Assembly (NCBI GenBank): GCA_025363655.1
Contig: JANYDK010000117.1
Location: 1 to 64,000, forward strand
DNA length: 64,000 bases
From: Deltaproteobacteria bacterium
GTDB taxonomy: Bacteria > Myxococcota_A > Polyangia > Polyangiales > JADJMO01
Direction of reading: 5' to 3'
Made by a program: the position numbers and the translations under genes. This document shows, piece after piece, positions 36,133 to 45,632 of this stretch; positions within the stretch are counted from its first letter, which is position 1, and each line of letters begins with the position of its first letter. The notes beneath the pieces are model-generated. The model was not told the DNA's origin. It searched no databases and saw only the letters and a program-made list of their open reading frames with translations.

Positions 36133-37206
36133 TCACCGCGGCTGGATGTAGCCGAGGCGCGAGAGGAATCGTGCGATCGCGGAAAACCCTTCGCGTCGGC
36201 CAAATTGGAGCAGGTGGGCTCCGGGGAAGCGCGCCATCTCGGCTCCGAAGTGTCGCGCCAACGTCTGCGCGTGCGTCGGGTGGGTGATGCGATCGCCTTC
36301 GGCGACGACGACGAGCATCCGATCGCCAGGGATGACCGGCTTGCGGGCGAGGGGGCGAACCAGATCGAGCGCGCGCTTGCCGGCGTCGACGAGCTTCGAG
36401 GGGACGACGGTGCCCCGCATCGCCTCGTGCTCGACGACGACGTCGGTGAGATCGGCGAGCGGGATGAAGGGAATGGCGAACGCGAGCTCGGACATCGCGG
36501 TCGAAGCGAGCGCGGTGGTGTAGCCGCCGAGGCTCATCCCCGCGAGTCCGACCGACGGCGCGCCGTGACGCCCGAGCCACTCGACGAGCGCGCGAAGATC
36601 CCAAATCGCCTGGCCGAGCGCCTCGTTCGTGCGCGCGACGTCGGCCGTGGGAAAGAGCGGCGTGCGTTTGCGTCCGGCAGGCGCGCGAAGGGCATGGAAG
36701 GGCAACGTGAAGAGCGCGACGTCGAGCCCGAGCCCGTAGAGCCACGACGTCGCCCAGGCGCGCTCCTCGAAGGAGAAGGTGCCGGCGCGATAGCCGTGGA
36801 TGCAGACGAGGGTGGGTCGCGGCGTCGCGTGACGAAAGAGGCGCGCGTGACCGGAGGTGTTCTCGTGCCACGCGAGATATCGATCGCGGTGCTCGGGCCT
36901 CGCCGGGATCCATCGCGAGGCCCACGAGACGTCCGTCACCGAGCCGCGCTTCTCGCCGTGCTCGTCGTGCATCTCGCGGACGAAGCGCTCGTGCATCCGT
37001 GCGATCGGCGGTGGAGCGGCATAGAAGGCGTCACGATCGACCTCGGCATAGCGCTCGGCGACGCCTTCGAGATACGCGAGGCGTTCGGTCGGCGTAGGCC
37101 CGCGCTTCGACGCGCGCTTGGCGAGCTCTTGCGCGATGCGCACGACCGCGACGTCGAATCCGGCACCGGCGCTGGCGAGGATGGGGCGAGCGAGCCGCTG
37201 GAGCAT
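36133..37206 (-). CDS. Alpha/beta hydrolase
   Basis: TLVCIHGYRAGTFSFEERAW, VGLAGMSLGGYTTAL, MLVVVAEGDRITHP, catalytic-His region. Confidence 0.85.
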   Translation of the reverse strand: MLQRLARPILASAGAGFDVAVVRIAQELAKRASKRGPTPTERLAYLEGVAERYAEVDRDAFYAAPPPIARMHERFVREMHDEHGEKRGSVTDVSWASRWIPARPEHRDRYLAWHENTSGHARLFRHATPRPTLVCIHGYRAGTFSFEERAWATSWLYGLGLDVALFTLPFHALRAPAGRKRTPLFPTADVARTNEALGQAIWDLRALVEWLGRHGAPSVGLAGMSLGGYTTALASTAMSELAFAIPFIPLADLTDVVVEHEAMRGTVVPSKLVDAGKRALDLVRPLARKPVIPGDRMLVVVAEGDRITHPTHAQTLARHFGAEMARFPGAHLLQFGRREGFSAIARFLSRLGYIQPR

Positions 37207-37344
37207 GCGAGCAGCATAGCCCGAGCCGCGAACGTCGCAGGGCTGGTGCTAGAGCGTGCCGATCATCGCGAGCCCGATGCGATCGGCAGACACCCACGGC
37301 ATCGGCACGACGCGAACCGAGAGGTCGTTGCGTACCAGCACCGT

Positions 37345-38505
37345 CTAGTTTCTGCGCCCCGCCGCCACCCACGCACCCAAGGCTGCGAGGACGAACGCCA
37401 CCGGGGCGCACGCGACGCCCAAGGCGACTGCCACCGGCGCGACCACTCCGAGGGCGAAGAGCAGCGCGATCAGCGCCAAAATCGCCGAAAGACCGGCCTC
37501 GAGGACGAACGGGCGATCTGGTGCGTTGCGACCTCCTCCGGCGAGGCCGACGACGGCGGCGCTGATCGGGAAGCTCATGATCACGCCGAGCACCAAGAGG
37601 AGCGCCGCGTACTCTGCGCCCGGACCGCTGCGATCGATTTCGCCGAAGTCGATGTGCGCGCTGCGGCCGATGGCGACGGCGCCGGAGAAGCCGAGCACCA
37701 TGCCGCCGACGTTGCCGAGCGCGCCGAGGACGATCCAGATGGGGCGCACCGAGCCGCGTGAGAGTTGTTCGCGGGCGAGGCCGACGAGGGACTCGCGGCT
37801 CATCGCGCGGAGCGAGCCATGCATCGAGGTGCGGCCGCGCCCGACGCGGCTGATGCCGAAGGCGGCGAGCGCGGTCGAGACGACGGCGATGATCAGCGCG
37901 ACCGACATGCCGCCGGCGCCGCGTGTGCGGAGCGCGACCTCGACGGCGCCGCGCGCGATCATCACCGAGAGCGCGTAGCGGCCGAAGGGAGTACCCCCCA
38001 GCTTGCCGTCGAAGGCCGAGCGCGAGAGGCCGTAGCCCCAGGTGGCGGCGAGGGCGATTTCGTCGACCGTCATGATCGAGGCACGCACGCCGCTCGAGAG
38101 CGCGCCCTTTTCGAGGATGACATAGGTGAGGAGCCGGCCCATCGAGAACGCGGCGCCCGTCACTGCGGCGGCGAGCGGTGGATCGACGTCGTCGTGGAGC
38201 GCTTGCGAGATCACCATCCACACCAGCACCACCAACGTCAGCACCGTGAGCGGCCCGACGATGCCGAAGCCGACGAGGGCCATTCCGACGCCCTCGGCGC
38301 CGCTCAGGCGACCGCCGACGAGGAAGTCCATCACCAGCGATTCGACGGCGCGCAGCACCACCGCCGCGACGACGCCGCCGAGGAGGAGGACGATCCAGCT
38401 CTGCGCTCCCCAGCGCGTGTGTCCGCGGTATCGATGCCTCGCGAGCGCCACCAGCCCGATCGCCACGAGGGCGATGACGAGCGGCGGGAGGACGGCGAGC
38501 TTCAT
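37345..38505 (-). CDS. Polytopic membrane protein of unknown function
   Basis: 386 aa with about 9-10 hydrophobic segments. Confidence 0.75.
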   Translation of the reverse strand: MKLAVLPPLVIALVAIGLVALARHRYRGHTRWGAQSWIVLLLGGVVAAVVLRAVESLVMDFLVGGRLSGAEGVGMALVGFGIVGPLTVLTLVVLVWMVISQALHDDVDPPLAAAVTGAAFSMGRLLTYVILEKGALSSGVRASIMTVDEIALAATWGYGLSRSAFDGKLGGTPFGRYALSVMIARGAVEVALRTRGAGGMSVALIIAVVSTALAAFGISRVGRGRTSMHGSLRAMSRESLVGLAREQLSRGSVRPIWIVLGALGNVGGMVLGFSGAVAIGRSAHIDFGEIDRSGPGAEYAALLLVLGVIMSFPISAAVVGLAGGGRNAPDRPFVLEAGLSAILALIALLFALGVVAPVAVALGVACAPVAFVLAALGAWVAAGRRN

Positions 38506-38555
38506 CGCTGACCGTCCCTCGTAGCGCGGGGGGCGGCTGGATGGCTAGAAGTTAG

Positions 38556-38648
38556 GCTTCGGCAACCGAGCAGAGCGAGATTGACCGAAGCGGCCAAAGT
38601 TGCGAAGCAATCTTTGGCGAACTGAAGGGCGAAACGAGACGCTTCGGC
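38556..38648 (+). repeat. Copy C of dispersed structured intergenic element
   Basis: gcttcggcaaccgagcagagcgagattgaccgaagcggccaaagttgcgaagcaatctttggcg...; 8-bp gcttcggc also present at the far end. Confidence 0.92.
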
Positions 38649-39425
38649 TCAGGGGTAGTGGAAGCCGATGTGCGCGAGCGCGGTCGCCATGAAGCCGGTG
38701 CCGCTCTGATCGCTGGAAAACTGCGGGTTCCCGCCGAGGCCTTTGCTCTTGAGGAAGAGCGCGTCGAGCGTACCGTCGAGGCCGACCTCGATGTTGCTGC
38801 TGACGTAGTACTGGAAACCCGCGCGTGCACCGACGTCGATGCCGTTGATGCTCACGAGATCGCAGGCCGCGCCGCAGACATCGGTGTTCAACTTCGCAGC
38901 CCAAGCGTAGCCGACCGTGAGGCCGAAGCGCGGCCAGAAACGGCCCGAGCCCGGCTGGTAGGCAAACTCGCCGCCGGCGGTCCAGAGGTTGTACTGCGGC
39001 GTCGTCAGCGCGCGGAGGCGACCACCGAGCTGGAAGGTGATGAGCTCGACGCCGGCGCCGAGACCGAATGCGGGACCCGCCGGTGTGCCGGTGTCGGACC
39101 CGCCGGTCAGCGACTTGGGGATGCTGGCGAGACCGAGGCCGATTTCGGGTTGGATGTAGACGAAGTGGAGGCCCACGCCGGTGTCCTGGGCGCTCGCTTG
39201 ATCGAGCGCTGCCGCCGTCGAGCCCGCGGGAGGAGGAGGCGTGGCGCTGCCGACCGTGCCCGGCTCGGGCATCGGCGGCGGGGGAGGGGGCGCGCCGTTC
39301 GGATCGCCGCCCGCAGGATCGGGGGTGAGGTCGGTGGCGGACGCGTTGGCAGCGGAGGCAGTGACGAGCAGAAGCGCCGCGAGGCCTGTCAGGACCCGAA
39401 GTGAAGACACGTGGAAACTCCTCAT
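38649..39425 (-). CDS. Outer-membrane beta-barrel-like exported protein
   Basis: Start ATG at 39425 (MRSFHVSSLRVLTGLAALLLVTASAANA); Pro-rich segment; beta-strand pattern to C-terminal GFHYP. Confidence 0.75.
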   Translation of the reverse strand: MRSFHVSSLRVLTGLAALLLVTASAANASATDLTPDPAGGDPNGAPPPPPPMPEPGTVGSATPPPPAGSTAAALDQASAQDTGVGLHFVYIQPEIGLGLASIPKSLTGGSDTGTPAGPAFGLGAGVELITFQLGGRLRALTTPQYNLWTAGGEFAYQPGSGRFWPRFGLTVGYAWAAKLNTDVCGAACDLVSINGIDVGARAGFQYYVSSNIEVGLDGTLDALFLKSKGLGGNPQFSSDQSGTGFMATALAHIGFHYP

Positions 39426-39468
39426 GTTCGAGCCATCCTTTTTCACCACTGCGACTGCGAACCGCGCT

Positions 39469-39780
39469 TCAACTCCCCGAGCTCCTCGAACGTGGACGTG
39501 CCGGAGTCTTCGGGAGTGAACGATCTCTACGGGGAGAAGCTGACACTCGCTCGTTCTGTTCCTCATCGGGGACTTCTCGGGCGAGCTCTCCCCCTTCGTC
39601 TTCGACGTGCTCGGCGGGAATTCGATACGACTCGGAGACCCAGTTGCCCAGATCGATGGCTCTACATCGGACGGAACAGAAGGGATAGGCCGGGTTTTCC
39701 GCGAGATTCTTCGCTCCCTTGCCGCAAATGGCGCATCTGCGGAGCGGGCTACTGCCTGCTGCATCCATGACGTCTGACAA
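39469..39780 (-). CDS. yacG: DNA gyrase inhibitor YacG-like zinc protein
   Basis: RRCAICGK...NPAYPFCSVRCRAIDLGNWVSESYRIP. Confidence 0.88.
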   Translation of the reverse strand: MSDVMDAAGSSPLRRCAICGKGAKNLAENPAYPFCSVRCRAIDLGNWVSESYRIPAEHVEDEGGELAREVPDEEQNERVSASPRRDRSLPKTPARPRSRSSGS

Positions 39781-39840
39781 CGTAGCACCTGACCTCCCCG
39801 AATTCGCCCGCTCGTGGCCAGTCCACTAGGATCGTCCGTC

Positions 39841-40887
39841 ATGCGCGCACGCCGGGTCGCCTTCGCTCTGGTGGTCTCGGGTGCGCTCTCGGGCTTCTCC
39901 TGTTCGCCGAGGCCGCATGGGTTGCCGCAGGGTAATGGCGGACCGTCGAAGCTTCTCGAGCCCTTGCCGCCGCCGCCACCCGGCTCGGTCGTCGTCCACG
40001 GCCCGTTGGTGGTCGAGGCCGTCGATCCCGTTCGTGCCGAGATTGGCTGGGATCGCGAGCTGGTGCGGGCGAGCCGGCTCGTCACCTACGACGTCGTCGT
40101 CTCCCAACTGCGGGCGACGTGTCCGGAAGACGTCGCGCCCAAGCGCACCGCCGATGCGATGGGTTGCCTGGCGATCGCCGACGCGGTGCTCCCCGCGAGC
40201 TGCACCAGCGACACGGTGCACGCGCGCATCGAGGTGACGGTGACCTATGGCATCGAGGTGCAGCAGCGTTGCGCCGGCGACGGCGCGCCCTACGCGGTGC
40301 CCGAGGCTGGCGACCCGAAGCAGCTCCTCGCCGGTCACGGATCGGCTTGTTTTTCCAGTCGAAACAAGTTCAAGCCGGAGGCGACGTGGACCTCGCTCTA
40401 CGCGCTCACCGAGCTCTCGATCGTCGAGAAGCCGTTGCTCGTCGTCAGCGATGCGGCCCCGCTCGTCGGCGTGCTCCTCGATCCCGCGTCGCCGCCGCGC
40501 GCCTGTCGTGACGACGGCGTCTTCCTCGATGGCACTCCCGGCGCGGACGCGCAGAGCCCGTCGACGGCGACCACCAAGAGCTCGGAAGAGCTCGCGCATC
40601 TTCTCTCTGCGCGAGGCCCGCTCCCAGGCGAGGGCACGTCGCTCGGCGTCACCGGTGGTGCGTTTCGGACCGAGCAAGAGCTGTGGGAAGCGTGTCGTCC
40701 GGCGGCGCCGCTGTCGCCGACCGATCCGAAGAACCAACTGCTCCCGGCGCTGCGTTGTCAGCTCTTGCGGCAGCTCGATCGCTTCGTGCGCGAGGTCGAG
40801 GACGCAGCGCGCCCGCAGACGCCCAAGGGAGCCAGCGCAGCCCCATCTACCAGCGGGTCCAGCGGAACCGGCACGGTGAAGCCGTGA
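39841..40887 (+). CDS. Lipoprotein of unknown function
   Basis: MRARRVAFALVVSGALSGFSCSPRP lipobox; strong coding frame. Confidence 0.7.
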   Translation: MRARRVAFALVVSGALSGFSCSPRPHGLPQGNGGPSKLLEPLPPPPPGSVVVHGPLVVEAVDPVRAEIGWDRELVRASRLVTYDVVVSQLRATCPEDVAPKRTADAMGCLAIADAVLPASCTSDTVHARIEVTVTYGIEVQQRCAGDGAPYAVPEAGDPKQLLAGHGSACFSSRNKFKPEATWTSLYALTELSIVEKPLLVVSDAAPLVGVLLDPASPPRACRDDGVFLDGTPGADAQSPSTATTKSSEELAHLLSARGPLPGEGTSLGVTGGAFRTEQELWEACRPAAPLSPTDPKNQLLPALRCQLLRQLDRFVREVEDAARPQTPKGASAAPSTSGSSGTGTVKP

Positions 40888-41273
40888 GCGCGCGTCGCAT
40901 CGGATGGGCGTCGCTCGTGGCCTGCACCTCGCTCGGTCTCGCCTACGCGCTGCATGCCATCGCCGCAGCGCCGCGTCCTCCGCTCGAGATTTGGGGCGTG
41001 GTCGGGGGCGACGACGTGACGCTCGATGGCGCCGTCGCCTCTCCGAAGCCGAACAGCACGTCGCGGCCCTTCCTCGGCGATCCACTCGTCGGCGGCGCGC
41101 CGGTCACGCGTGAGCTTCCGGCGGGAGCCCACTCCATCACCGTGCGCCTCGCGGGGTGCAGCGAACGAAGCTTTCGCATCGAGCTCCAAGGGACGAGCAA
41201 GCGTTCGATCGTCATGCTCCCGCCCGTGGCCAGCCATTGCCAGCTCCCGCCTCCGCCGCCGCGCGCGAAGTGA
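40884..41273 (+). CDS. Exported small PEGA-like hypothetical protein
   Basis: GTGA overlap with preceding gene; N-terminal hydrophobic segment; VTRELPAGAHSITVRLAGCSERSFRIEL. Confidence 0.6.
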   Translation: MSARRIGWASLVACTSLGLAYALHAIAAAPRPPLEIWGVVGGDDVTLDGAVASPKPNSTSRPFLGDPLVGGAPVTRELPAGAHSITVRLAGCSERSFRIELQGTSKRSIVMLPPVASHCQLPPPPPRAK

Positions 41274-41306
41274 AACTGCACGGAATGCCTGAAATTCAGG
41301 CCGATT

Positions 41307-42635
41307 TCAAAACGCGAGGTTGAAGCCGAGCGAGGGCTGGAGGCCGACGTGCGAGCCGTCGGGATCGCCGAAGAAGCCGTGCAGTCGGAACTGCGCGTCG
41401 ACCAAGAACGTCTTCGTCTTGTAGATCTCGAGCCCGACGACCGCGGCGGTGATGAAGTTGTTCTTGGAGGCGATGCGTCCGTAGCCGAGACGCATGCCGA
41501 GGTAGGGGTTCAGCCAACGGCGTCGTCCGCCGCCGAGGTAGTCGCTGTAGAAGTCTCCGCCGGCGGTGGCGAGGAAGGCCTGCAGCCCGTCGAAGGGGCC
41601 GCCGTCGCCGGTCTTGCGCATGCCGTCGAGGTCGATGGTGAACGAGCGCGCGAACTGGATGGAGAGCCCGAAGCCGACGTACTTGTCGCGCACACCTTCG
41701 CCACGCGCGTCGACCATGTACGTCGCGCGGAGGCCGGGGAAGAGCTTGGCGGTCGGCTCGTCGAGGATGTCGTCGGGGCGCGTGGGGACGATGCGCAGGT
41801 AGACCGTGCTCCGCGAGGTGCGATCTTTCAGCCACGTGAGGTTGCCCTTCACCTGATCGATCTGCGTGCGGATGCGCGCGAGCTCCTGCTCGATTTGCAG
41901 GATCTCCTTCACGTCCTTGGCTTTCTCCAAAATCTCCTCGTAGCGATGCATCGTCTTCTGCAGGCTCTCGAGGAGGAGGGTGCTGTCGTGGAACTCCTTG
42001 CCGACGTCACGCGCGGTGACTTGGCGCGCCTTGATGCGACCGACGCCGTTGACGCCTTCGAGGAAGGCATCGACGCGCGCCGACGGAATGCGAAGGACGA
42101 AGTTGGCCTCGGCGTTGTTGCCGTCGGCGTTGAGCTCGTCGCCGGTGATGTTGCCGCCGACTTCTTTCACCATCGCGCGGACCCGTTCGCGAGCGTCTTG
42201 GATGCGCTCGACCTCGAGCGTCAGGCGCGCTTCGATGTCGAACATCTCGATCGCCGCGCCAGACGTGTTGGCGGCCGTGGTCGTGTTGGTGGGGACCGAT
42301 TTGGTCATGTCGGCAGGGGGACCGCCCGATCCACCACCACCGCTGCTGCCATTGTCGCCATCGGAGGACTCGGCCACCTTCATCGAGTCACCCGAGCTAC
42401 CGGCGACGGTCACCTTCTCGTCGGAGAAGGCATAAGCCTCCGTCGTGGTGGCCGTTCCGGTCGCGGCCATCGGGGCGGGCGGCGGGCCGCTCGGCTCGTT
42501 TTTGCGCGGAAGATCGTAGGCCGCCGCCTTCGACATGCCCGCGCTCCCGCAGGCCGAGAGGAGGAGGATGAACACGAGCGGCAGCGAACAAGCCGAAGCA
42601 AAGCGGAAGTGGCGGCGGACGTGGCGGACGTGCAT
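41307..42635 (-). CDS. DUF4349-like lipoprotein fused to C-terminal outer-membrane-like beta domain
   Basis: LLLSACGS lipobox; LTLEVERIQDARERVRAMVKEVGGNI...LRIPSARVDAFLEGVNGVGRIKARQVTARDVGKEFHDS...coiled-coil; C-terminal SLGFNLAF. Confidence 0.75.
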   Translation of the reverse strand: MHVRHVRRHFRFASACSLPLVFILLLSACGSAGMSKAAAYDLPRKNEPSGPPPAPMAATGTATTTEAYAFSDEKVTVAGSSGDSMKVAESSDGDNGSSGGGGSGGPPADMTKSVPTNTTTAANTSGAAIEMFDIEARLTLEVERIQDARERVRAMVKEVGGNITGDELNADGNNAEANFVLRIPSARVDAFLEGVNGVGRIKARQVTARDVGKEFHDSTLLLESLQKTMHRYEEILEKAKDVKEILQIEQELARIRTQIDQVKGNLTWLKDRTSRSTVYLRIVPTRPDDILDEPTAKLFPGLRATYMVDARGEGVRDKYVGFGLSIQFARSFTIDLDGMRKTGDGGPFDGLQAFLATAGGDFYSDYLGGGRRRWLNPYLGMRLGYGRIASKNNFITAAVVGLEIYKTKTFLVDAQFRLHGFFGDPDGSHVGLQPSLGFNLAF

Positions 42636-42731
42636 CGAGCGTCTCCCAGTCGAAGCTTTTTTGCGTCCCAAACGTGGGCCGTGCCGCCACAACGGTGCCG
42701 GAAACGAAACCTTACACCCTGCGCAAAGTGC

Positions 42732-45071
42732 TCAAAGCGAGATGTCGAGCTGCGAGAAGAGGAACGTGTATTGATCGGCCAGCTCTTCGAGCTGCTTTCC
42801 TCGCGGCTTTCCTGCGCCGTGGCCGGCCTTGCTCTCGACGCGGAGGAGGATCGGCGCCTCCGACGACGTCGCCGCTTGGAGCCTCGCCGCCATCTTGCGC
42901 GCGTGGAGCGGCTCGACCCGGCTGTCGCTGGCGCCAGTGAGCACGAGCGTCGCCGGATACGCCGTGCCGTCGTTCACGTGGTGGTAGGGCGAGTACGCGC
43001 GTAGCCAGGCGTACTGCGTCGGATCGTCGCTCGAGCCGTATTCGGGCACCCAGAGCTTGGCGAGGAGGAAGCGCTGGTAGCGGAGCATGTCGGTGAGCGG
43101 CACCGCGCAGATGACGGCCTTGAAGAGATCGGGACGCTGCGTCTCGAGCGCGGCGACGAGGAGCCCGCCGTTGGAGCCACCTTGAATGGCGAGGCGTTTT
43201 TTCGAGGTCCACTTCAATTCGATCAAGCGCTCGGCGACGGCGATTTGGTCGTCGAAGGTGTGCTGCTTCTGACCGAGCATGCCGGCGCGATGCCAGGCCT
43301 CGCCGTACTCGGCGCCGCCGCGGAGGTTGCTCACGACGTAGACGCCGCCGTGCTCGAGGAAGGCGAAGACGTTGCGGTTGAAGACGGGCGTCTGCGTGAG
43401 GTTGAAGCCGCCGTAGCCGTAGAGCAGCGCCGGCGCGGTGCCGTCTTTCGGCGCGCCCTTCTTGGCGACGACGAAGGCGGTGACGATCGCCCCGTCTTTC
43501 GAGGTCGCTTCGATCTGCTGCACTTCGTATTGCGTGGTGTCGACGACGGTCTGCTTCACCGCGGTGAACGTCTCGGGGGGCGCGCCGACGAGCGACAGGT
43601 TCGACGCTTTCGAGAGGTCGCCGAGCAGCTTGGCCTTCGCCAGCGCTTCCTTGGTGATCGGCTTGATGCCCCTCAGACGGAGGATCGACGGAGGCAGGAG
43701 GAACGACTGCACCTCGAAGAGCGCTTCGTCGCCGTCGTGCTCGCCGTGCGGCACCGAGGCGCTCGAGCTCGGTGGCAGCTCGAGCGTGTCGACGAGCGTG
43801 CCGTCCAGCAGGTGGCGCTCGATGACCGAGTGGGCCCTGTCGAGATAACCGACGAAGAGGATTCCTCCCGCGATGTCGAAGTCACGAAGTGGCTGTTTTT
43901 CTCGCTCGGCGACGATCTCTTTCCAATGCGCCCGCTCGGGCTTCTTGGGGTCGATGGCGTAGAGTCGGAAGTTGGGCGCGCCGTCGTTGCTCCGCAGGAA
44001 GACGCGCTCCTCGCCGCCGTGCGAGTACGGCATCGGCGAGAAGAGCGCGTCGGGGCCGTCGACGAGGGTGACCCACGGGGCGTCTTTCTTCGTCAGATCT
44101 TTGAGGTAGACGCTCGAGCGCGAAGGGCCGTGCCCGACGTACATCACCAGCAGCTTGCCCGAGGGCGAGAGCATCGGCGCCGGCCAGTCGGTCATCGCCA
44201 ACTGGTCGCCGAAGACGAGCGGATCGGTCTTCGGATCGGCGCCGAGCGTGTGGAAGTAGACCTTGCGGTGGTAGCCCTCTTCGTCCTTCGGCACCGAGCC
44301 GATCGCCGGTTGGCGTACGTAGTAGAAGGACTTGCCGTCGGGCAGCCAGGAGACGTACGTGGCGCGTGTGCGCGGGATCGCGTCGGCGAGATCTTTGCCC
44401 GTCGTGACGTCGCGCACGTGCAACGTCGAGAGCTCGTCGCCGCTGGTGCTGACGCCGTAGGCGACGCGATCGCCGTCGTCGGAGACGTACCACCAGTCGA
44501 GCGCGGTGGTCTTCTCGGCGGTGTCGCCGAGGTTCGTCGGATCGAGCAGAGGACGATCGACGCCGCTCGCGCCCTCGCGCACGAAGACGACGGGCTGATC
44601 CATCTTCCCTTCGCGTTTGACGTGGAAATAGCGCTTGATGCGCTGTCCCTTGGCGTCCTTCTGGTGCGTCGTGCGCACCACCGGCGAGCCGACGAAGCCG
44701 ATCGCGAGGAGCTCGTCGAGGCGCGCGTGCAGCTTCGTGCGACGCGGATCGGCGTCGAGCACCGCGCGCGTGCGCGCGTTCTCTGCGGTGGTCCACTCCT
44801 CGACCTCTTTCGAAGCGCCGTCCTCCAGCCAGCGATAGGGATCGGGGACTTGCTCGCCGTGGTACGTGTCGAAAACGTCGTCGATGCGGGTCTTCACGAG
44901 GAGCCTCTGGGGACGTGGGGTCACGGCCTTCGGATCGGATTTTCCGGGAGTTCCCGGCAAGACGGAGGGCAGCGGAGGCAGCGAAGGTTCATGTGCCTGC
45001 TGCGCGGGAGCACACGCAGGGAGTGACCAAGCCGCGCCGCAGACCACGAGCGTGAGCAGGCGCATGCGCAT
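42732..45071 (-). CDS. Prolyl oligopeptidase (S9 family), lipoprotein
   Basis: SLPACAPAQ lipobox; DPYRWLEDG, LLYGYGGFNLTQTP, GGSNGGLLVAA, SRVEPLHARKMAARLQ. Confidence 0.95.
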   Translation of the reverse strand: MRMRLLTLVVCGAAWSLPACAPAQQAHEPSLPPLPSVLPGTPGKSDPKAVTPRPQRLLVKTRIDDVFDTYHGEQVPDPYRWLEDGASKEVEEWTTAENARTRAVLDADPRRTKLHARLDELLAIGFVGSPVVRTTHQKDAKGQRIKRYFHVKREGKMDQPVVFVREGASGVDRPLLDPTNLGDTAEKTTALDWWYVSDDGDRVAYGVSTSGDELSTLHVRDVTTGKDLADAIPRTRATYVSWLPDGKSFYYVRQPAIGSVPKDEEGYHRKVYFHTLGADPKTDPLVFGDQLAMTDWPAPMLSPSGKLLVMYVGHGPSRSSVYLKDLTKKDAPWVTLVDGPDALFSPMPYSHGGEERVFLRSNDGAPNFRLYAIDPKKPERAHWKEIVAEREKQPLRDFDIAGGILFVGYLDRAHSVIERHLLDGTLVDTLELPPSSSASVPHGEHDGDEALFEVQSFLLPPSILRLRGIKPITKEALAKAKLLGDLSKASNLSLVGAPPETFTAVKQTVVDTTQYEVQQIEATSKDGAIVTAFVVAKKGAPKDGTAPALLYGYGGFNLTQTPVFNRNVFAFLEHGGVYVVSNLRGGAEYGEAWHRAGMLGQKQHTFDDQIAVAERLIELKWTSKKRLAIQGGSNGGLLVAALETQRPDLFKAVICAVPLTDMLRYQRFLLAKLWVPEYGSSDDPTQYAWLRAYSPYHHVNDGTAYPATLVLTGASDSRVEPLHARKMAARLQAATSSEAPILLRVESKAGHGAGKPRGKQLEELADQYTFLFSQLDISL

Positions 45072-45253
45072 GCTCGCGGTCTAGTTCGTCATCGCGAGCG
45101 AGGCATCCAAGTCGCAACCACGATCGAGTTGTCGTGGATTTACAACGCACTGCGGCACATCAACAAGTGCGATAAGTATATGGATTTGCACGTAAAATAT
45201 CGATCGTGCCGCGCTGCGTAGTGCCTGGCCGGCCGATTGCTCTGTCGCTGGAG

Positions 45254-45613
45254 ATGTCTACGTATCGACTCCTCTCTGCTCTCTTGGCCTCGACGTTCCT
45301 CGTCGTCGGCTGCGGCTCTTCCGACGACACGACCACCAACCCGACCGATACCGGCAACACGCCCGACGTGGTCGCCGACAGCCCGACCGACACCGCGAAG
45401 GTCGACTCGGCCGTCGACGCGCCCACCGATTCCCCCACCGACTCGGCCAAGGACGACGTGGCGACCGACGCTGCGACCGACGCGACCGATGGCGCGACGG
45501 ACGCTGCCAAGGACGCTTCCGACGCTGCCACCGACGCCGACGCGGCTTCCGATGCTGCCCTCGACGCCGACGTGCTCGGTGACGTTCTCGGCGACGTGCT
45601 CGAAGCGGGCTGA
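45254..45613 (+). CDS. Acidic D/A/T-repeat lipoprotein
   Basis: MSTYRLLSALLASTFLVVGCGSSDD then low-complexity TDA/SDA repeats. Confidence 0.65.
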   Translation: MSTYRLLSALLASTFLVVGCGSSDDTTTNPTDTGNTPDVVADSPTDTAKVDSAVDAPTDSPTDSAKDDVATDAATDATDGATDAAKDASDAATDADAASDAALDADVLGDVLGDVLEAG

Positions 45614-45632
45614 TTCCGAATCACCGACGAAA

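Noticed and set aside
36115-37761. 548-aa + strand ORF
   Set aside because: Spans two antisense genes; no motif support
43182-45026. 614-aa + strand ORF
   Set aside because: Antisense to prolyl oligopeptidase
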